This document shows positions 1 through 10,420 of a DNA stretch of 64,000 nt, in pieces; position 1 is the stretch's first letter, and every line of letters begins with the position of its first letter. The translations under genes were made by a program, and so were the position numbers. The DNA comes from Cotesia glomerata. Taxonomy: Eukaryota; Arthropoda; Insecta; Hymenoptera; Braconidae. Location: the NCBI RefSeq assembly GCF_020080835.1, contig NC_058167.1, forward strand, positions 2,356,659 to 2,420,658. The letters run 5' to 3'. The notes under the pieces were generated by a model. The model was given only the letters and a program-made list of their open reading frames with translations. It searched no databases and was not told the DNA's origin.

Positions 1-1340
1 ACAAATGTTTTTATTGGATCAAAATTTTTGTATTCCATTTTTTATGATTTAATATTTATCAGCCAAATATATGTATGATTGATTTGTGTGTTCCGCCATT
101 CCGCGATAGATGGCGAGTTTTGTTCGCTTGGAGAGAGTTAATCCCAAGTTGTTAAAAGCCATTCACGGCAGCGGAAATTTTTGTTCTTTGGAAAGAACAA
201 AAATTATTTTACCTAAAACTATTTGGCAATTAAAATTTGCCTAATTATTTGTAAAATAATTATTTTGGGCGAAAATATTAAATCGCCAAAATAATTATTA
301 GAAGGAATATTTTTTTTCTAAGTCTGGGAATAATTTTAGTATGAAAAATAATTTAGCGAAAATTATTTAATTTAAGCGGTCAAAAATATTCTAAGTCCCG
401 AGCGAGTTTTAGTAGGGAAAATGACGAATGGATGGATAATGAAGGAAGTAGCGATTATTATTGTTTAAAATTAATAAAAACTTAGAAAATCTGCGAGATT
501 TTCTATAATTCGATGACTCGCGACAGGTGGCGTTAATTAGCCAAAACTTTTCTCTTTGAGAGAAAGGTTTGGAAATTGATAAAGCCGAAAAAATTATCGC
601 AGAAGAGCAACTAGTCTCCTGGCAGTTGTTCTCCTAGAGAAGACCATTCTCGGGATAACGAAAAGGGAAGCACTCTACCTTCGAGTCCGACCGAGACCAA
701 GGTAAGTGAATTCAGTACTCCTGGAGATTAGGGAATCCCCGTACCGAGGCCTTCAGCGGAGGTACGGCAGGTGAACATAGTCGAGTAGGTGGGGGCGAGT
801 CGGAGACCATCCGCTTACCCTCTGGGGGGAAGGGCCGAGTAGGGCGATTGGGGTTTGTCGACCAGACACCCCCAATTGCAACTGGGGCAAGTTGGGCCGC
901 GAAGTTTAGACCGCGTTTTTGATATTGAACCGTGAATACCGTCACGTATGATTCGGATTAGTAATATTAATTATGTTGTTTGTATTGTTTATTTTGTTTT
1001 GAACCGTGTTATTGATTCGGGACCGCGAATTGTGGAAGTATGAGTATGGGAATGCTATTGTCGAGTTCCGACGCATTATCCATGTAATCGAGAGATTTTG
1101 TTTATGTAAAAATAGGAGTAGAGGACTACGTAACTTTTGTTCATATTTTGTCTTTTGTGAAAAGTTTAATAATAAAATTGTTATTTCGTTTGACTCTAAG
1201 AATTTTGGTTTCCACATTGTTTATCCCTTGTACGAACCTGGACTCCGGCGAGTAATAGATCTGAGCAGAGGGGTAGGCGATTTGTTTTGAGATAGATTCC
1301 TACTTATTGTTCTAGGATAAATAATTACAGGAATCTAGCT
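1..1340. other. Unassigned AT-rich region with a GC-richer core at 600-940
   Basis: I recognise no gene here. The first 600 bases are AT-rich with short inverted stretches. Bases 600-940 are richer in G and C and contain a good splice-donor-like AAGGTAAGTG near 700. The open frames at 712-945, 942-1217 and 1006-1290 show no protein motif. A leader or LTR of a retroelement is possible, but I see no TG...CA boundaries or primer-binding site. Confidence 0.4.
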
Positions 1341-3129
1341 TGCCGAGGATACACTAGATAGTAAAATAACCCGTTACAAATCTATAGAACAGACAGTACC
1401 AAAAATCAAACCACAAGACAAAGTCTATAACTATATAAATTCCAAAATAAAAAAATTACATAAAGATAAATCTAAGCTACTCACAACATACCACAAGCAA
1501 GTCAAAACTAATCCAAATTCAAAAGAAGCACGAGACACCAAAGCTGCAATTAAGACCCTGAAGGATGAAATCCACAAAGAATTTGTGTAATCAGCGACGA
1601 GCTACTGGACCGGTCTACTGAAACAAATCGATCACCGTAAAGTCTATTCTTTCTTTCCGAATATCAATAGAATGCTAAGACCCAAAAAGAAAAAATTAGC
1701 ATCGCGGACATCAAGCTAAAACCAAACGACTCTTTAATCATAAATCACAAATGCAACACAAACAGAGCCTCGCTAAAAAATAACCAACTAACCTTCTCAG
1801 ATCCAGTAGATAAACTCGATATAATTGGTACTCACTTCGAACGCATAAATTCACCTAGATACCTAAACGATGGCACAGCCACACGAGAAATAGTAGACTC
1901 CATGGCAGAAATCATCAAACAGGAAGCCTACAACTTCAAAACCCACAATGGTTCTCACACCACATTCAACGACGAAAACCTGGCAACGAATCCAGGAAAC
2001 CCTGATTCGGAAGGAATTAATCTTTTTTTGTACGCCATTCGAAGTCGAAAACATTCTAAAAAAGCTACCAAATAAAGTCTCCAGCGGCCTAGACAACATA
2101 CCTCCTATTATATTGAAACACCTACCTCAGTCAATCATAAAAAGCTACACCATTCTATTCAACAATGCCTTGAATAGACACTACTTCCCAACCAGTTGGA
2201 AACGAGCCAAGGTACTTCCTATTTATAAAAAAGGAAAAGATCCCAGCGATCCAGCCAGCTATCGCCCGATAAGCCTGACGGATTCCGACACAGGCACTCA
2301 ACAACTCATGCCATCAACAAACTAGCCTCTGATATCGCTAACAACCTAAGACTCACGCATCACACAGCAGCACTGATGATTGACCTGGAAAAATCCTTCG
2401 ACTCGGGATGGACAAACGGCTTACTATTTAAATGTATCTAGTATAACCAGCAAATGGCTAATATTCATGATTCTTGAATCAATCACCGAAAAATCGTTCA
2501 TAACCTGGGATGGAACTAATATCTCGTCATCTATCTTTGCCATACTCGAATAATTTCAACAAGGCACAGTCAATTCACCCATCTACTTCATAATCCTGAC
2601 AGCGAAAATAATTTCAACATTAAACCAGACACTGGAACAAATTCCCTATGCAACCAAATCCATAGCCTTCGCAGACGATGCAATAATTTATCTCTCAGGA
2701 ACATCGGTGCCCACTCTGCAAGAAAAACTCCAAGCAGCAGCCGACGACCTTACTTTCAACTATTCTTTATGGAACCTTCGAGTAAACCCAAGTAAGTGCG
2801 AAGTAATACTGTTCCGACGTACCTTTGAACACCTATCAGCACCTAAAAAAAAAGGCTTAAAAGACTTCCAAATAACGATGACACAACCAAGAACTGGCAA
2901 AGCAGTAACAGTACCAAGGAAAACGACAGTTCGATACCTCGGCGTTCACTTAGATTACACCCTCAAAAATAAAGACCACCTGGACACTCAACTCAAAGCA
3001 GCCTCAAACGCCTTCAAAGCCAACAGTAGAATTTTTTATAGCAAATATCTCTCAGTGAAAGCCAAAATCATCTGTGACCAGCTCCTAGTGCGACCCATAC
3101 TCACCTACGCAGCACCAATATGGTGGAAC

Positions 3130-3511
3130 TATAAATACAAATATAAATAATGCTGTGAAGCGGGAAAGAATAGGAGTTACGGTAATTATTACGTGAAGCG
3201 TTCCACATTCACGTAACAGGATATTGGTAGGAAAGGATTGAGAAAGGAATGTGGAGAGGATCATCTTAATGTGAGTTTATAGAATATGCGAGAAAAAATT
3301 ATTAGATAGCTCGGACTGGGATTCGAACCCAGAACCTTCCGAAGACATGTCGGCTACTCTACCATTTGAGCTATCCGATCTATACTAAATTTCCTTTCGA
3401 TTATTCTATATACATTAAGCCACACCGTCCATCTTACGGTAAGCATTTTTACAAATATAAATAATGCTGTGAAGCGGGAAAGAATAGGAGTTACGGTAAT
3501 TATTACGTGAA
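3130..3511 (-). repeat. tRNA-like repeat, 314-bp period, with 62-bp terminal direct repeats
   Basis: The segment interrupts the surrounding LINE. An identical 62-bp block occurs at 3136-3197 and 3450-3511, so the unit is 314 bp. A tRNA-like cloverleaf lies in the middle on the minus strand. Other copies are at 6178-6370 (partial) and 63713-64000 (opposite orientation, running off the window). This could be a SINE-like or TRIM-like element, or about 1.2 units of a dispersed satellite. I know of no named family for it. Confidence 0.75.
3309..3380 (-). tRNA. tRNA-like sequence (probable pseudogene within a repeat)
   Basis: Read on the minus strand, 72 bases fold as a cloverleaf. The acceptor stem is GATCGGA/TCCGAGC (6 of 7 pairs), the D-stem GCTC/GAGT, and the T-arm CTGGG-TTCGAAT-CCCAG is perfect. 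The anticodon stem is GCCGA/TCGGA (4 of 5) with loop CATGTCT. The loop has A where U33 is expected, so the nominal TGT (Thr) anticodon is doubtful. It sits inside a dispersed repeat, so it is most likely a tRNA-derived promoter-like module and not a working tRNA. Confidence 0.5.
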
Positions 3512-4436
3512 CACCAATCCTACCACAATGGAAAAGCTTAGAGCTTTCGAGAGACGATGCTTAAGAGCCTGCACGGGACTATACAGGTCAAGTAAATCAA
3601 ACTACCAAAAATTCGTCAGTAATGAAAAGCTCTACGAAGCTGCAGATATACCCAGAATCGATAATTTTATTATCAAACTCGTCCGCGATTATTTCGCAAA
3701 ACTTCCAGAGATCAACAACAAAATAATAAACAACTTAGCGAAAATAAAAGAAGGCCAAATCGAACACGGAAATAAGTCTGGATGCACTCCGCCCGAAGCC
3801 TTCATATACTACGACTCCAAAGGATTGATCCAAGACTATAACAATGTACCCTTAATATATCACTGGACAAAAAATAAGGCTGACAAGAGAATCACGATCC
3901 GCCTGGACACCCGAAGCAAAATGAAAGCGAACCTTTCACATTCGACAGCCATACCAGAAAGGGACTCAATGGACTTCCATCGACAACTTTAAAAAATACT
4001 GGTGGCTAAACACCAATTCACCTCACATGGACAGACTCAAACGTAGACAAGAGAATGGATATCTGAAATTATTCTAAAAATCAGAAAAATTAAAATTGTA
4101 AATAATTAGTAGTAAGATAGTTGATAAGGATAAAACTTTTTGAACATTCAGGGTGGTTTTTTATACCATCAAATGTATTTTTCCACTCCGTATTATTCCA
4201 CTAGACTCACCAGTGCCACATCACTAATAATAATATACTTATATTATAACAACTTAGATAAAATAATAGTGATTAATAATCATAAATAATATACCAGAAG
4301 CGAGAGCCAACATAGGGACAATCTTCAAACAATACCGAGAATTATAATGTTTCTTTAAGTTTAATTTTTCATTATTGTAACTTGATGTATTAATTTGGAC
4401 CAAAAATAAACTTGTTTAAAAAAAAAAAAAAAGTAG

Positions 4437-4516
4437 ATAGATAGATAGATAGATATATATTTATTTATCCTTAGAGCCGAAGCTCCCTCAAGGCCATCAA
4501 TAAGCAATACATTTTT

Positions 4517-4586
<70 letters not shown>

Positions 4587-5212
4587 AGTATACAGTATAA
4601 AAATACAATTACAATAGTACTGTGAGTTTGATAATATAACAACAGCAAGGTTTTAAAGTTACCTAAATACAATAAAGTTACTTAATAAATTTACAGTAGT
4701 TAGTTAGTAAGTTTATAAACACTTTGATACACTTTGAAACATAAATTATAATTAATTAAACAAATATAATAATGATTTTAATTGTCGTTAGCCAGAAAAA
4801 ATGAAAAGGATGCATTTTGAAATTTAGGAAGATTATCTACAGTTGTCAGCCCAGGTGGCAACGAGTTCCAGATACGTATACCATTGATTATAAAAGATTG
4901 TTCATACATATTACTATTTGCTCTTGGCAAACGCAAGTAATCTTGTCTAATGTCACCTCTACGCATTGATACATTAAGATATTGAAGTCCTGGGCCAAAC
5001 AACTGCCGATAATTTAGCCTTATTTCTTTAAAAAACAAACATGCTATGAAATAATCTCTTCTCTTACTTAATTTTAGCCACCCTGATTTATTATAATACG
5101 GGGTTACATGTTCATATCTGGATAATTTGAAAATAAATCTTACGCAAGAAATCATTTTCCTTTGCAACCTAAGCAGCAGCTTTTTCAACATGTTGGTAAA
5201 CGCAGCACAACA
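4437..5212 (-). pseudogene. 5'-truncated LINE, C-terminal end of RT ORF and 3' UTR
   Basis: The 137-codon frame at 4778-5191 has the style of the C-terminal domain after the RT of CR1/Jockey-type LINEs: CVRFIFKLSRYEHVTPYY, then LRLPRANSN and RIWNSLP. The 3' end at about 4437-4520 reads, on the minus strand, GAGGGAGCTTCGGCTCTAAG followed by TAAATAAATA. It abuts the poly(A) of the plus-strand LINE, so the two elements are tail to tail. A long (TA)n lies in the 3' UTR. Everything upstream of about 5212 is missing. Confidence 0.75.
4519..4580. repeat. (TA)n microsatellite
   Basis: A nearly pure TA tract lies inside the 3' UTR of the minus-strand LINE. A (TAGA)n run sits close by at 4432-4455. 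Confidence 0.95.
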
Positions 5213-5657
5213 ATAAAGTAGTGAAGTAGACTCTCAATTGTCAGGTCCACGGTTCGGTTCCCGCACGCACCGAGTTTTTTTTTATTTCTATGAAAATAAT
5301 TATGTATAATTCTATATAATTATATTTAATTCTATATAATTCTATATTATTTACAGTCAAACCTGGATAAGAGAGAACTAGGTAAGCGAGAAAACTCTAT
5401 AAGTAAGAATAATTCTAAGGTCCCGATCTTTGACTCCCCAAAAACCTCTATAAGTAAGAAGCAAAAACCTATATAAGTGAGAGTCGTTTTTCTTGCCCTG
5501 ACCTCTATAACTGGGAGTCTTCTTCATTTTTCAGGAACTGTGTGTGTTTTTGTTTTCTTTATAGTTCGAAAAACTCATGATCAACTGAAATGAACTAATT
5601 TGTAATGCTAACTACAGTTAATAAATATTATTTGCAACGTAAGGTTCGGTACAAACA

Positions 5658-5911
5658 ATGTCAACACGAAAAATAAACGTGTTGTCGTTAAGTGATAAGC
5701 TTAGATTGTGAATGCTTTTGAATTGGGGAAGTCACGTAATGAAATACGGAGTGAATTTGGATTACCAAAATCTACCTTTTATGAGATTATTAAATCCAAA
5801 GATTCAATAAAGTCTCAGTGCTTTGAGGGCAGGGTAAAGAACCAACCAAAAGTGCGCTTGTCATTTTATAATTTTCTCCAAAAATTTCCTGTCCAAAAAT
5901 GTCGAGAGTAA
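5658..5911 (+). pseudogene. pogo/Tigger transposase, N-terminal CENP-B-like HTH remnant
   Basis: From the ATG at 5658 the frame reads MSTRKINVLSLSDKLRL, a stop, then AFELGKSRNEIRSEFGLPKS and TFYEIIKSKDSI. This matches the psq/CENP-B N-terminal helix-turn-helix that binds transposon ends in pogo-family proteins: 'L(S/T)..dKL..i...e.Gks...i...fgi.kST...I.k'. An in-frame TGA replaces a codon after DKLRL. The frame ends after FLQKFPVQK, where a different transposon seems to be inserted. The DDE catalytic core is missing. Confidence 0.7.
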
Positions 5912-7030
5912 GCAAAGTTTCGAGAGAAGATCGACAAAGTCTAAGGACTTATTTGTGTAGATAAAAAAACAGGTTTAATACGAATAAAATAATTAAAGAT
6001 GAGGCTACCACAAAAAGTGCTTCATCGAAGAAAATCAAGCTAAATACCAGTGCAAGTGTACCAGAAGACGTTGAAAAACAATACAGAATCATCGATTTTT
6101 TGCTTGCTTTCTCAACCATCGCAAGTTTAGTGAAATGTGCTCAGTGTGATAGTTCAGTTGAATTCAAAAACTGCAAAAAAATAAATAATGCTGTGAAGCG
6201 GGAATGACTAGGAGTTACGGTAATTATTACGTGAAGCGTTCCACATTCACGTGACAGGATAATTGGTAGGAAAAGATTGAGAAAGGAATTGGAGAGGACC
6301 TTTTTAATGAGAGTTTATAGAATATGCGAGAAAAAATTCGGATAGCTTGGACTGGGATTAAAACCCAGAATGCATTCGCGGACAGCAATCGCATTGACAG
6401 GGCCGAGATTCAAGCTGAGTAGCAGAGCAAAAAAGCCAGAAGAAAACAAAGACTTAAGAGAAAAGAGGCTAAAGACATCGACAATGCCGCAGGAAGTCAG
6501 CTTCTTCAAAGTCCGTGTTCACTGCCATTTAAAGATTACTTGACCGATTAATTTCAAACTTTGTACGCATTTTCTACATATAAAATACCTCCCCCCAACG
6601 TTAAGTAAAAATTTTTTTTTTACATTAAGGGTGTTTCCCACCCACAAAATGGCGGAATTTTTCGGGGAAAATAACAGTTCACACTTTAGATGGCCGCCAA
6701 AAATTTTTAAGTGAAAAATAAAATTATCAAAGAACGTTGGGGGGATGGTTTGATTATAATTTGACTAAATTTTCATGGTTTATTATTTCCAGATAATTTC
6801 CGGCCGAGTTATAGTGAACACCGCAAATTGTTTTTTTTCCAAGACGTTCTGGGGGAAGGTCTGATACGGGCTTGTGAAAATTACACAACATTGTTAAAAT
6901 TATGCACAGTAATGGATAAAAGGCTCGAATAAAATTACTTAATCCATATTTGAGAAAAAAAATCGCAAAAAAGTGTTTTTTTTACGCTGAAACCCTTACC
7001 CCTCCCTTGAGGGACACGGAAATATTAAAA
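5896..7030 (+). pseudogene. Fragment of a second DNA-transposon ORF inserted into the pogo remnant
   Basis: Pieces of a second protein can be read: MSRVSKVSREDRQ at 5898, VPEDVEKQYRIIDFLLAF and a CxxC (VKCAQCDSS) at about 6060-6170. After the tRNA-like repeat come RIDRAEIQAE and KKARRKQRLKRKEAK at about 6390-6475. This looks like the zinc-ribbon start and basic tail of a MULE- or Kolobok-like arthropod transposon protein, but that is from memory of general style only. The stretch 6540-7030 is AT-rich non-coding sequence. Most of the ORF is gone. Confidence 0.35.
6178..6370 (-). repeat. Partial copy of the tRNA-like repeat
   Basis: It shares the block TAATGCTGTGAAGCGGGAA and the following 170 bases with the copy at 3130-3511. 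It ends within the T-arm of the tRNA-like part, where the sequence switches to transposon coding remnants. Confidence 0.8.
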
Positions 7031-7040
7031 GAAATATTAA

Positions 7041-7428
7041 GACGTTCTGCCCAAGGACAGTGAAGTTGACGTTGAAGTTGAACCTAGCGATGACGAATGG
7101 GCCAGGCTTGTGCCTCATGAAATGACTGATTTTGAGTTAATGCCAACATTTGAAGATTTTATACGGATTGAAGATGACGTAGCTACGGTTGGAGAATTCA
7201 CCGAGGATGAGATCATTCAAAATTGTGTGACTGACGGGAATGAAAGTGAAGATGAAGCTGACCAATCGTAAGTTTTGGATATTTTTTGAAGTCGAAAAAA
7301 TTCCAAGAAAGCAAGAAGCTTTAAAAGCTTTGGAGACGCTCCACAAGTTTTTTGAATATTCAGCAGTTGTTGATAGGACTATATTTGATAAAATTTATGA
7401 TTCAGAAAAATGTACACAGAATATATAA
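7041..7428 (+). pseudogene. pogo/Tigger transposase, C-terminal acidic remnant
   Basis: The frame from 7041 reads an acidic stretch with DDEWARLVP, FEDFIRIEDDVAT and FTEDEIIQNC, followed by EDEADQ. After a frame change at about 7265 it reads FEVEKIPRKQEALKALETLH. This is the usual tail of Tigger-type transposases after the DDE core ('D.dv.t...ltDeeIv..v', then a predicted helix that starts with an 'eAl.ale.L' pattern). It pairs with the N-terminal piece at 5658-5911; the catalytic middle has been replaced. Confidence 0.65.
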
Positions 7429-8105
7429 TCAGAAACACAAAAAAAATGAACAGATTTCTTTAAATAAAATTGTAGATTATTTGATTTCATTGCAAACTTA
7501 TCATTCTCATAAACTATACTTATCTTGTTTACAACTAAATATTTTGCATTTTATTAAATAACCTCTGTAAGTAAGACTTACTTCTCCTATACCTCTATAA
7601 GCTAGAAACTCGGATTGTAATTATATAGGATGTAATTATATAGGGCCATTTTTCATATGTAATTATATATACACGGAAAAAAAATTAGAAAAACGGTAGA
7701 CCCTGAAGGCCATCCCTGCAACTTCCCGCTAATTCCATACCTAGGTGCTGAAAATTGCACTAATGATGTATTTGAGCTCTCCGAGCTCGAAAATACAATT
7801 TTTCGTTATTTTGAGCTCTTCGAGCTTTTCTATGCTTTGGAGCTCTTCGAGCTCAAAAGTTTGATAGAAGTTTCATAGAACAATATTTTTTGAATTTTCA
7901 AACCACAATAATTTTTGAATGAAACAACCGATTATCACGCGGTTAGCGGCATTCGACGCAGTTATTAAGCCTCATGAAGAATCATCAAGTTTGAATTGAT
8001 AAAACTAGAAAATTCGGAGTAGTTCCGAAAAGACACTTTTTTCGGTTCTCTTTCGTTCACGATATCTCTTGAACGAATTGACCGATTTTGACCGACTTGA
8101 CGGCG

Positions 8106-8205
8106 NNNNNNNNNNNNNNNNNNNNNNNNNNNNNNNNNNNNNNNNNNNNNNNNNNNNNNNNNNNNNNNNNNNNNNNNNNNNNNNNNNNNNNNNNNNNNNN
8201 NNNNN
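8106..8205. other. Assembly gap (100 N)
   Basis: The run is exactly 100 N, the usual placeholder for a gap of unknown length. By comparison with the other copies, the missing sequence should contain the rest of the (CA)n element arm, a CA tract and the 5' part of an R1 copy. Confidence 0.98.
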
Positions 8206-8536
8206 GCTGTCTGGAACGCTACCAACACGTTTGCAACAGAAGTCCTTAAAGACTTGCGTTCCACCGAAAGAAAAAGAGCAAATAGCAGAAGATAGAAGGA
8301 AGGTAGTTAACACCTTAGCCACCAGAAGGAAGAGCAGTAGCTAGATCCTCCCTTCACGAAGTAATGCCTGACGGCGGTTTCCATGAGGGATTAGAGGAAA
8401 GAAGGAAAAGGGGTTTAGGGTTTAGTGGGTAGGGGCGTTAGTGTCGAGTTTTAGTATGACGCTGCGTCGAGTCGTCACATATCCAGGCCAAACAGCTATG
8501 CCTAGAATCCGTAAAAAGTATTCCCCCCCCTAAAAA

Positions 8537-8553
<17 letters not shown>
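8206..8553 (+). pseudogene. R1-clade LINE copy D, 3' end only
   Basis: It begins inside the last codons of R1 ORF2 (WNATNTFATEVL-like sequence followed by LKDLRSTERKRANSR-like sequence). It continues into the 3' UTR shared by all R1 copies here, with AGGGGTTTAGGGTTTAG and ATCCAGGCCAAACAGC. It ends in a C-run and an A-tract that runs directly into (CA)n. The rest lies in the gap. Confidence 0.85.

Positions 8554-8590
<37 letters not shown>
8554..8590. repeat. (CA)n microsatellite downstream of R1-D
   Basis: This CA tract directly follows the R1 A-tail. Confidence 0.95.
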
Positions 8591-8591
<1 letters not shown>

Positions 8592-9073
8592 AGTACATCC
8601 TGACATGCAGACATCATCGCCGGAATAGTCAGGGAAGCTTCCTAGGACCTCGAAACGTCGAGATTCGATGAAAACTTAATTTTCGTAAAACAGGGTGAAA
8701 ACAATAACCTCATAACAGATTTTCAAGTTTAAATCGATCGAACAAGGAATTTCGAAGAAATTCCAAAAAAACAGTTTTTTTGAAATTTTTCGTTTTCGAT
8801 AACTCTCGAAGGAATCAACCGATTTTGACGGGACTGGTGGCAATCGACGTGGTTTTTTAAACTTAAGAGCGGAATAGTTTTTGGAATTAATCAGTGCAAC
8901 CGTTAAGAAGTTATTCCAAAAGAACGATTTTTTGAAAATTTTATTTTTGAGATTTCTCAAAATCTAGCAAATCGAATTGATTCAAATTTCCACAAAATTT
9001 AATGGCAATGATACTCTTTAGATCGCCGCCTGTTTCGATCCGATCGGTCAAGCCGTTCAAAAGTTATAAGAAG

Positions 9074-9075
<2 letters not shown>

Positions 9076-9130
<55 letters not shown>

Positions 9131-9180
9131 ACACACACACGCACGCACACACGAACAGACACACACACACATACATACAG
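9076..9180. repeat. (CA)n microsatellite
   Basis: A CA tract with scattered variants (CG, GA, TA) inside (CA)n element copy 1. It has no insertion. Confidence 0.95.
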
Positions 9181-9586
9181 CCGCACGGACACCATCGCGG
9201 GAATGGTCAGGGAAGCTTCCTGTGACCTTAAAACGTCGAGATCTGATGAAAACTCAATTTTCGCAAAATGGGGTGAAACCAATAACTTTCCGATTTTTGA
9301 AAATCTTCGATTTTCTTAGCGGGAAGTTAAAAAACGTGAAAATAACATGGCCGATAATTTTGTATGTTCAATGCTAAAAGAATATTGTCTATAAATTTAT
9401 ATAATAAATTTATTTCAAGGTTAGAGGGTACGTATATCACCGTCAGTTTGTCCCATTTAACATACATTAGATACAAAAATTGAATCACCAAGTGATGTAA
9501 ATTTAGGTTCACCTCTGTTAACTTCACAGGTGATACAATTTTTGTATCACCTGATGTGATTTTAAAGCCACTTTTTTTTCCGTGTA

Positions 9587-10420
9587 AGAATATTATACAT
9601 AAGTTTTTTCACCCGGGTAGGGTACAATTTCTGTACTCTGCCGTATGAACAGACATTGTCTCAATGTCTCAAAGTTCGCTGCAGGTTCACTCAAACTCCT
9701 GCACTGCAAGATATTGAATCAAACTATAAGATTTCAGTCGTAGATTTTTCATAACTTGGAGTCCAATCTAAAGCCAACTTTCACTCTGCATGGCTATCAG
9801 GGAAAGTATTTTAATAGTTGAAAGTATTTTCTGAATACGAGTTTCAGATTCGTACTTTTAACTACGCGCCATTTTGTCAAATATTTTTTTTTTCATTCTC
9901 GTTTCGACGATAACTATACTTATACTATTTAATAATCAGTCATTCTTTTTAATTTGAGATCCGAGGGTGAGATCAATCTATCCACTCAGTCAGGTCCATT
10001 TTTTTTTTTAGAGGGGGACTTCACCGCCATTTTTCTAATTTAAAAAAAATTTTTTTTTGTTTTGATTTTCATTTTTGTTCAGTTGATAAGTAATAGAATA
10101 AGAGTAAGAAAATTTGAAAACATTAGTCATCACCTTCACATAAAAATAAAATTTTTTAAAATAGCTTAAATTTTAGGCTGCTAGACCACCGGGTCCCCCA
10201 GTGATTCGCTTTGTAGTACACTTTCACTCATTAAAATGTGTTCCGAGAAAGCTCGTTCTTGCTTTATTTTTACATTTGCATTGGTACACAAGTTTTTTAG
10301 AATCCGAACTAGTTTTGCCAATAGTTTTTTAAATAAAAAATCATAGAAAGTCTTACCAAAATTTAATCTGCGAGCCGTCGCGTGAAACAGTTGACACATC
10401 TTCGGGAATTCTTAGATACA
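9587..10420. other. Unassigned AT-rich sequence
   Basis: No coding, RNA or repeat signal that I can support. The frame at 10181-10399 (minus) has no recognisable motif and runs into the palindromic element. Confidence 0.5.

Larger units (their letters stand above)
1370..4433 (+). pseudogene. Degenerate non-LTR retrotransposon (RT ORF remnant plus 3' UTR and poly(A))
   Basis: This is a decayed LINE pol gene. Conceptual translation gives the linker after the endonuclease (about 1390-1940), then reverse transcriptase: the block KVSSGLDNIPPIIL followed by SYRPISLT at 1948-2325, a damaged DLEKSFDS at about 2385, and FADDAIIYLSG at about 2665-2700. The thumb and C-terminal part is at 2707-3129 and 3512-3992. 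Several frameshifts and stops break it, and it is 5'-truncated within or after the endonuclease. A tRNA-like repeat interrupts it at 3130-3511: the codons for APIWWN end at 3129 and TNPTT resume at 3512. The 3' UTR (3993-4418) holds an AATAAA-type signal and ends in a short A-tract at 4419-4432. The sequence style suits the Jockey/I superclade; I cannot place the clade further. Confidence 0.8.
5354..7620 (+). mobile_element. pogo/Tigger-type DNA transposon remnant
   Basis: The left end CAGTCAAACCTGGATAAG has the form of a pogo/Tigger terminal repeat and follows a TA. Several subterminal copies of CCTCTATAAGTAAGA-like sequence lie at 5389-5530, with diverged copies at 7562-7605. The interior holds two broken pieces of a pogo transposase, separated by about 1.1 kb of foreign transposon sequence and a copy of the tRNA-like repeat. 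I could not find a clear right inverted repeat. Confidence 0.65.
7684..9330 (+). mobile_element. (CA)n-bearing repetitive element, copy 1 (composite, holds R1 fragment and gap)
   Basis: The left end reads TTAGAAAAACGGTAGACCCT then AACTTCCCGCTAA, and the right end reads TTAGCGGGAAGTTAA. Inside are GAGCTC-TTCGAGCTC runs and several degenerate modules of the form 'cgaaCCGATTTTgacGG..GGCGGCaATCGACGtGGTTTTT'. Two (CA)n tracts are present at 8554-8590 and 9076-9180. An R1 3' end sits in the first, next to the 100-N gap. The copy looks like one and a half elements joined. Confidence 0.7.
7672..9584. mobile_element. TA-flanked MITE with CACGGAAAAAA ends
   Basis: CACGGAAAAAAAA at 7672 is mirrored by TTTTTTTTCCGTG ending at 9584, and a TA dinucleotide flanks both sides. 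TA target duplication is the mark of Tc1/mariner-type elements. Nearly all of the inside is a separate (CA)n-bearing element. The right inner arm keeps a small palindrome around 9525-9560. Confidence 0.55.

Noticed and set aside
712..1290. Small genes on both strands near the left edge
   Set aside because: No homology that I recognise and overlapping opposite frames; compositional open frames are sufficient.
3309..3380. Functional tRNA-Thr(TGT)
   Set aside because: Position 33 is A, two stems have mismatches, and the sequence lies in a dispersed repeat with decayed copies.
8400..8440. Telomere-like GGGGTTTAGGGTTTAG in R1 3' ends
   Set aside because: It is a fixed part of the R1 3' UTR, found once per copy at the same place, not an array.
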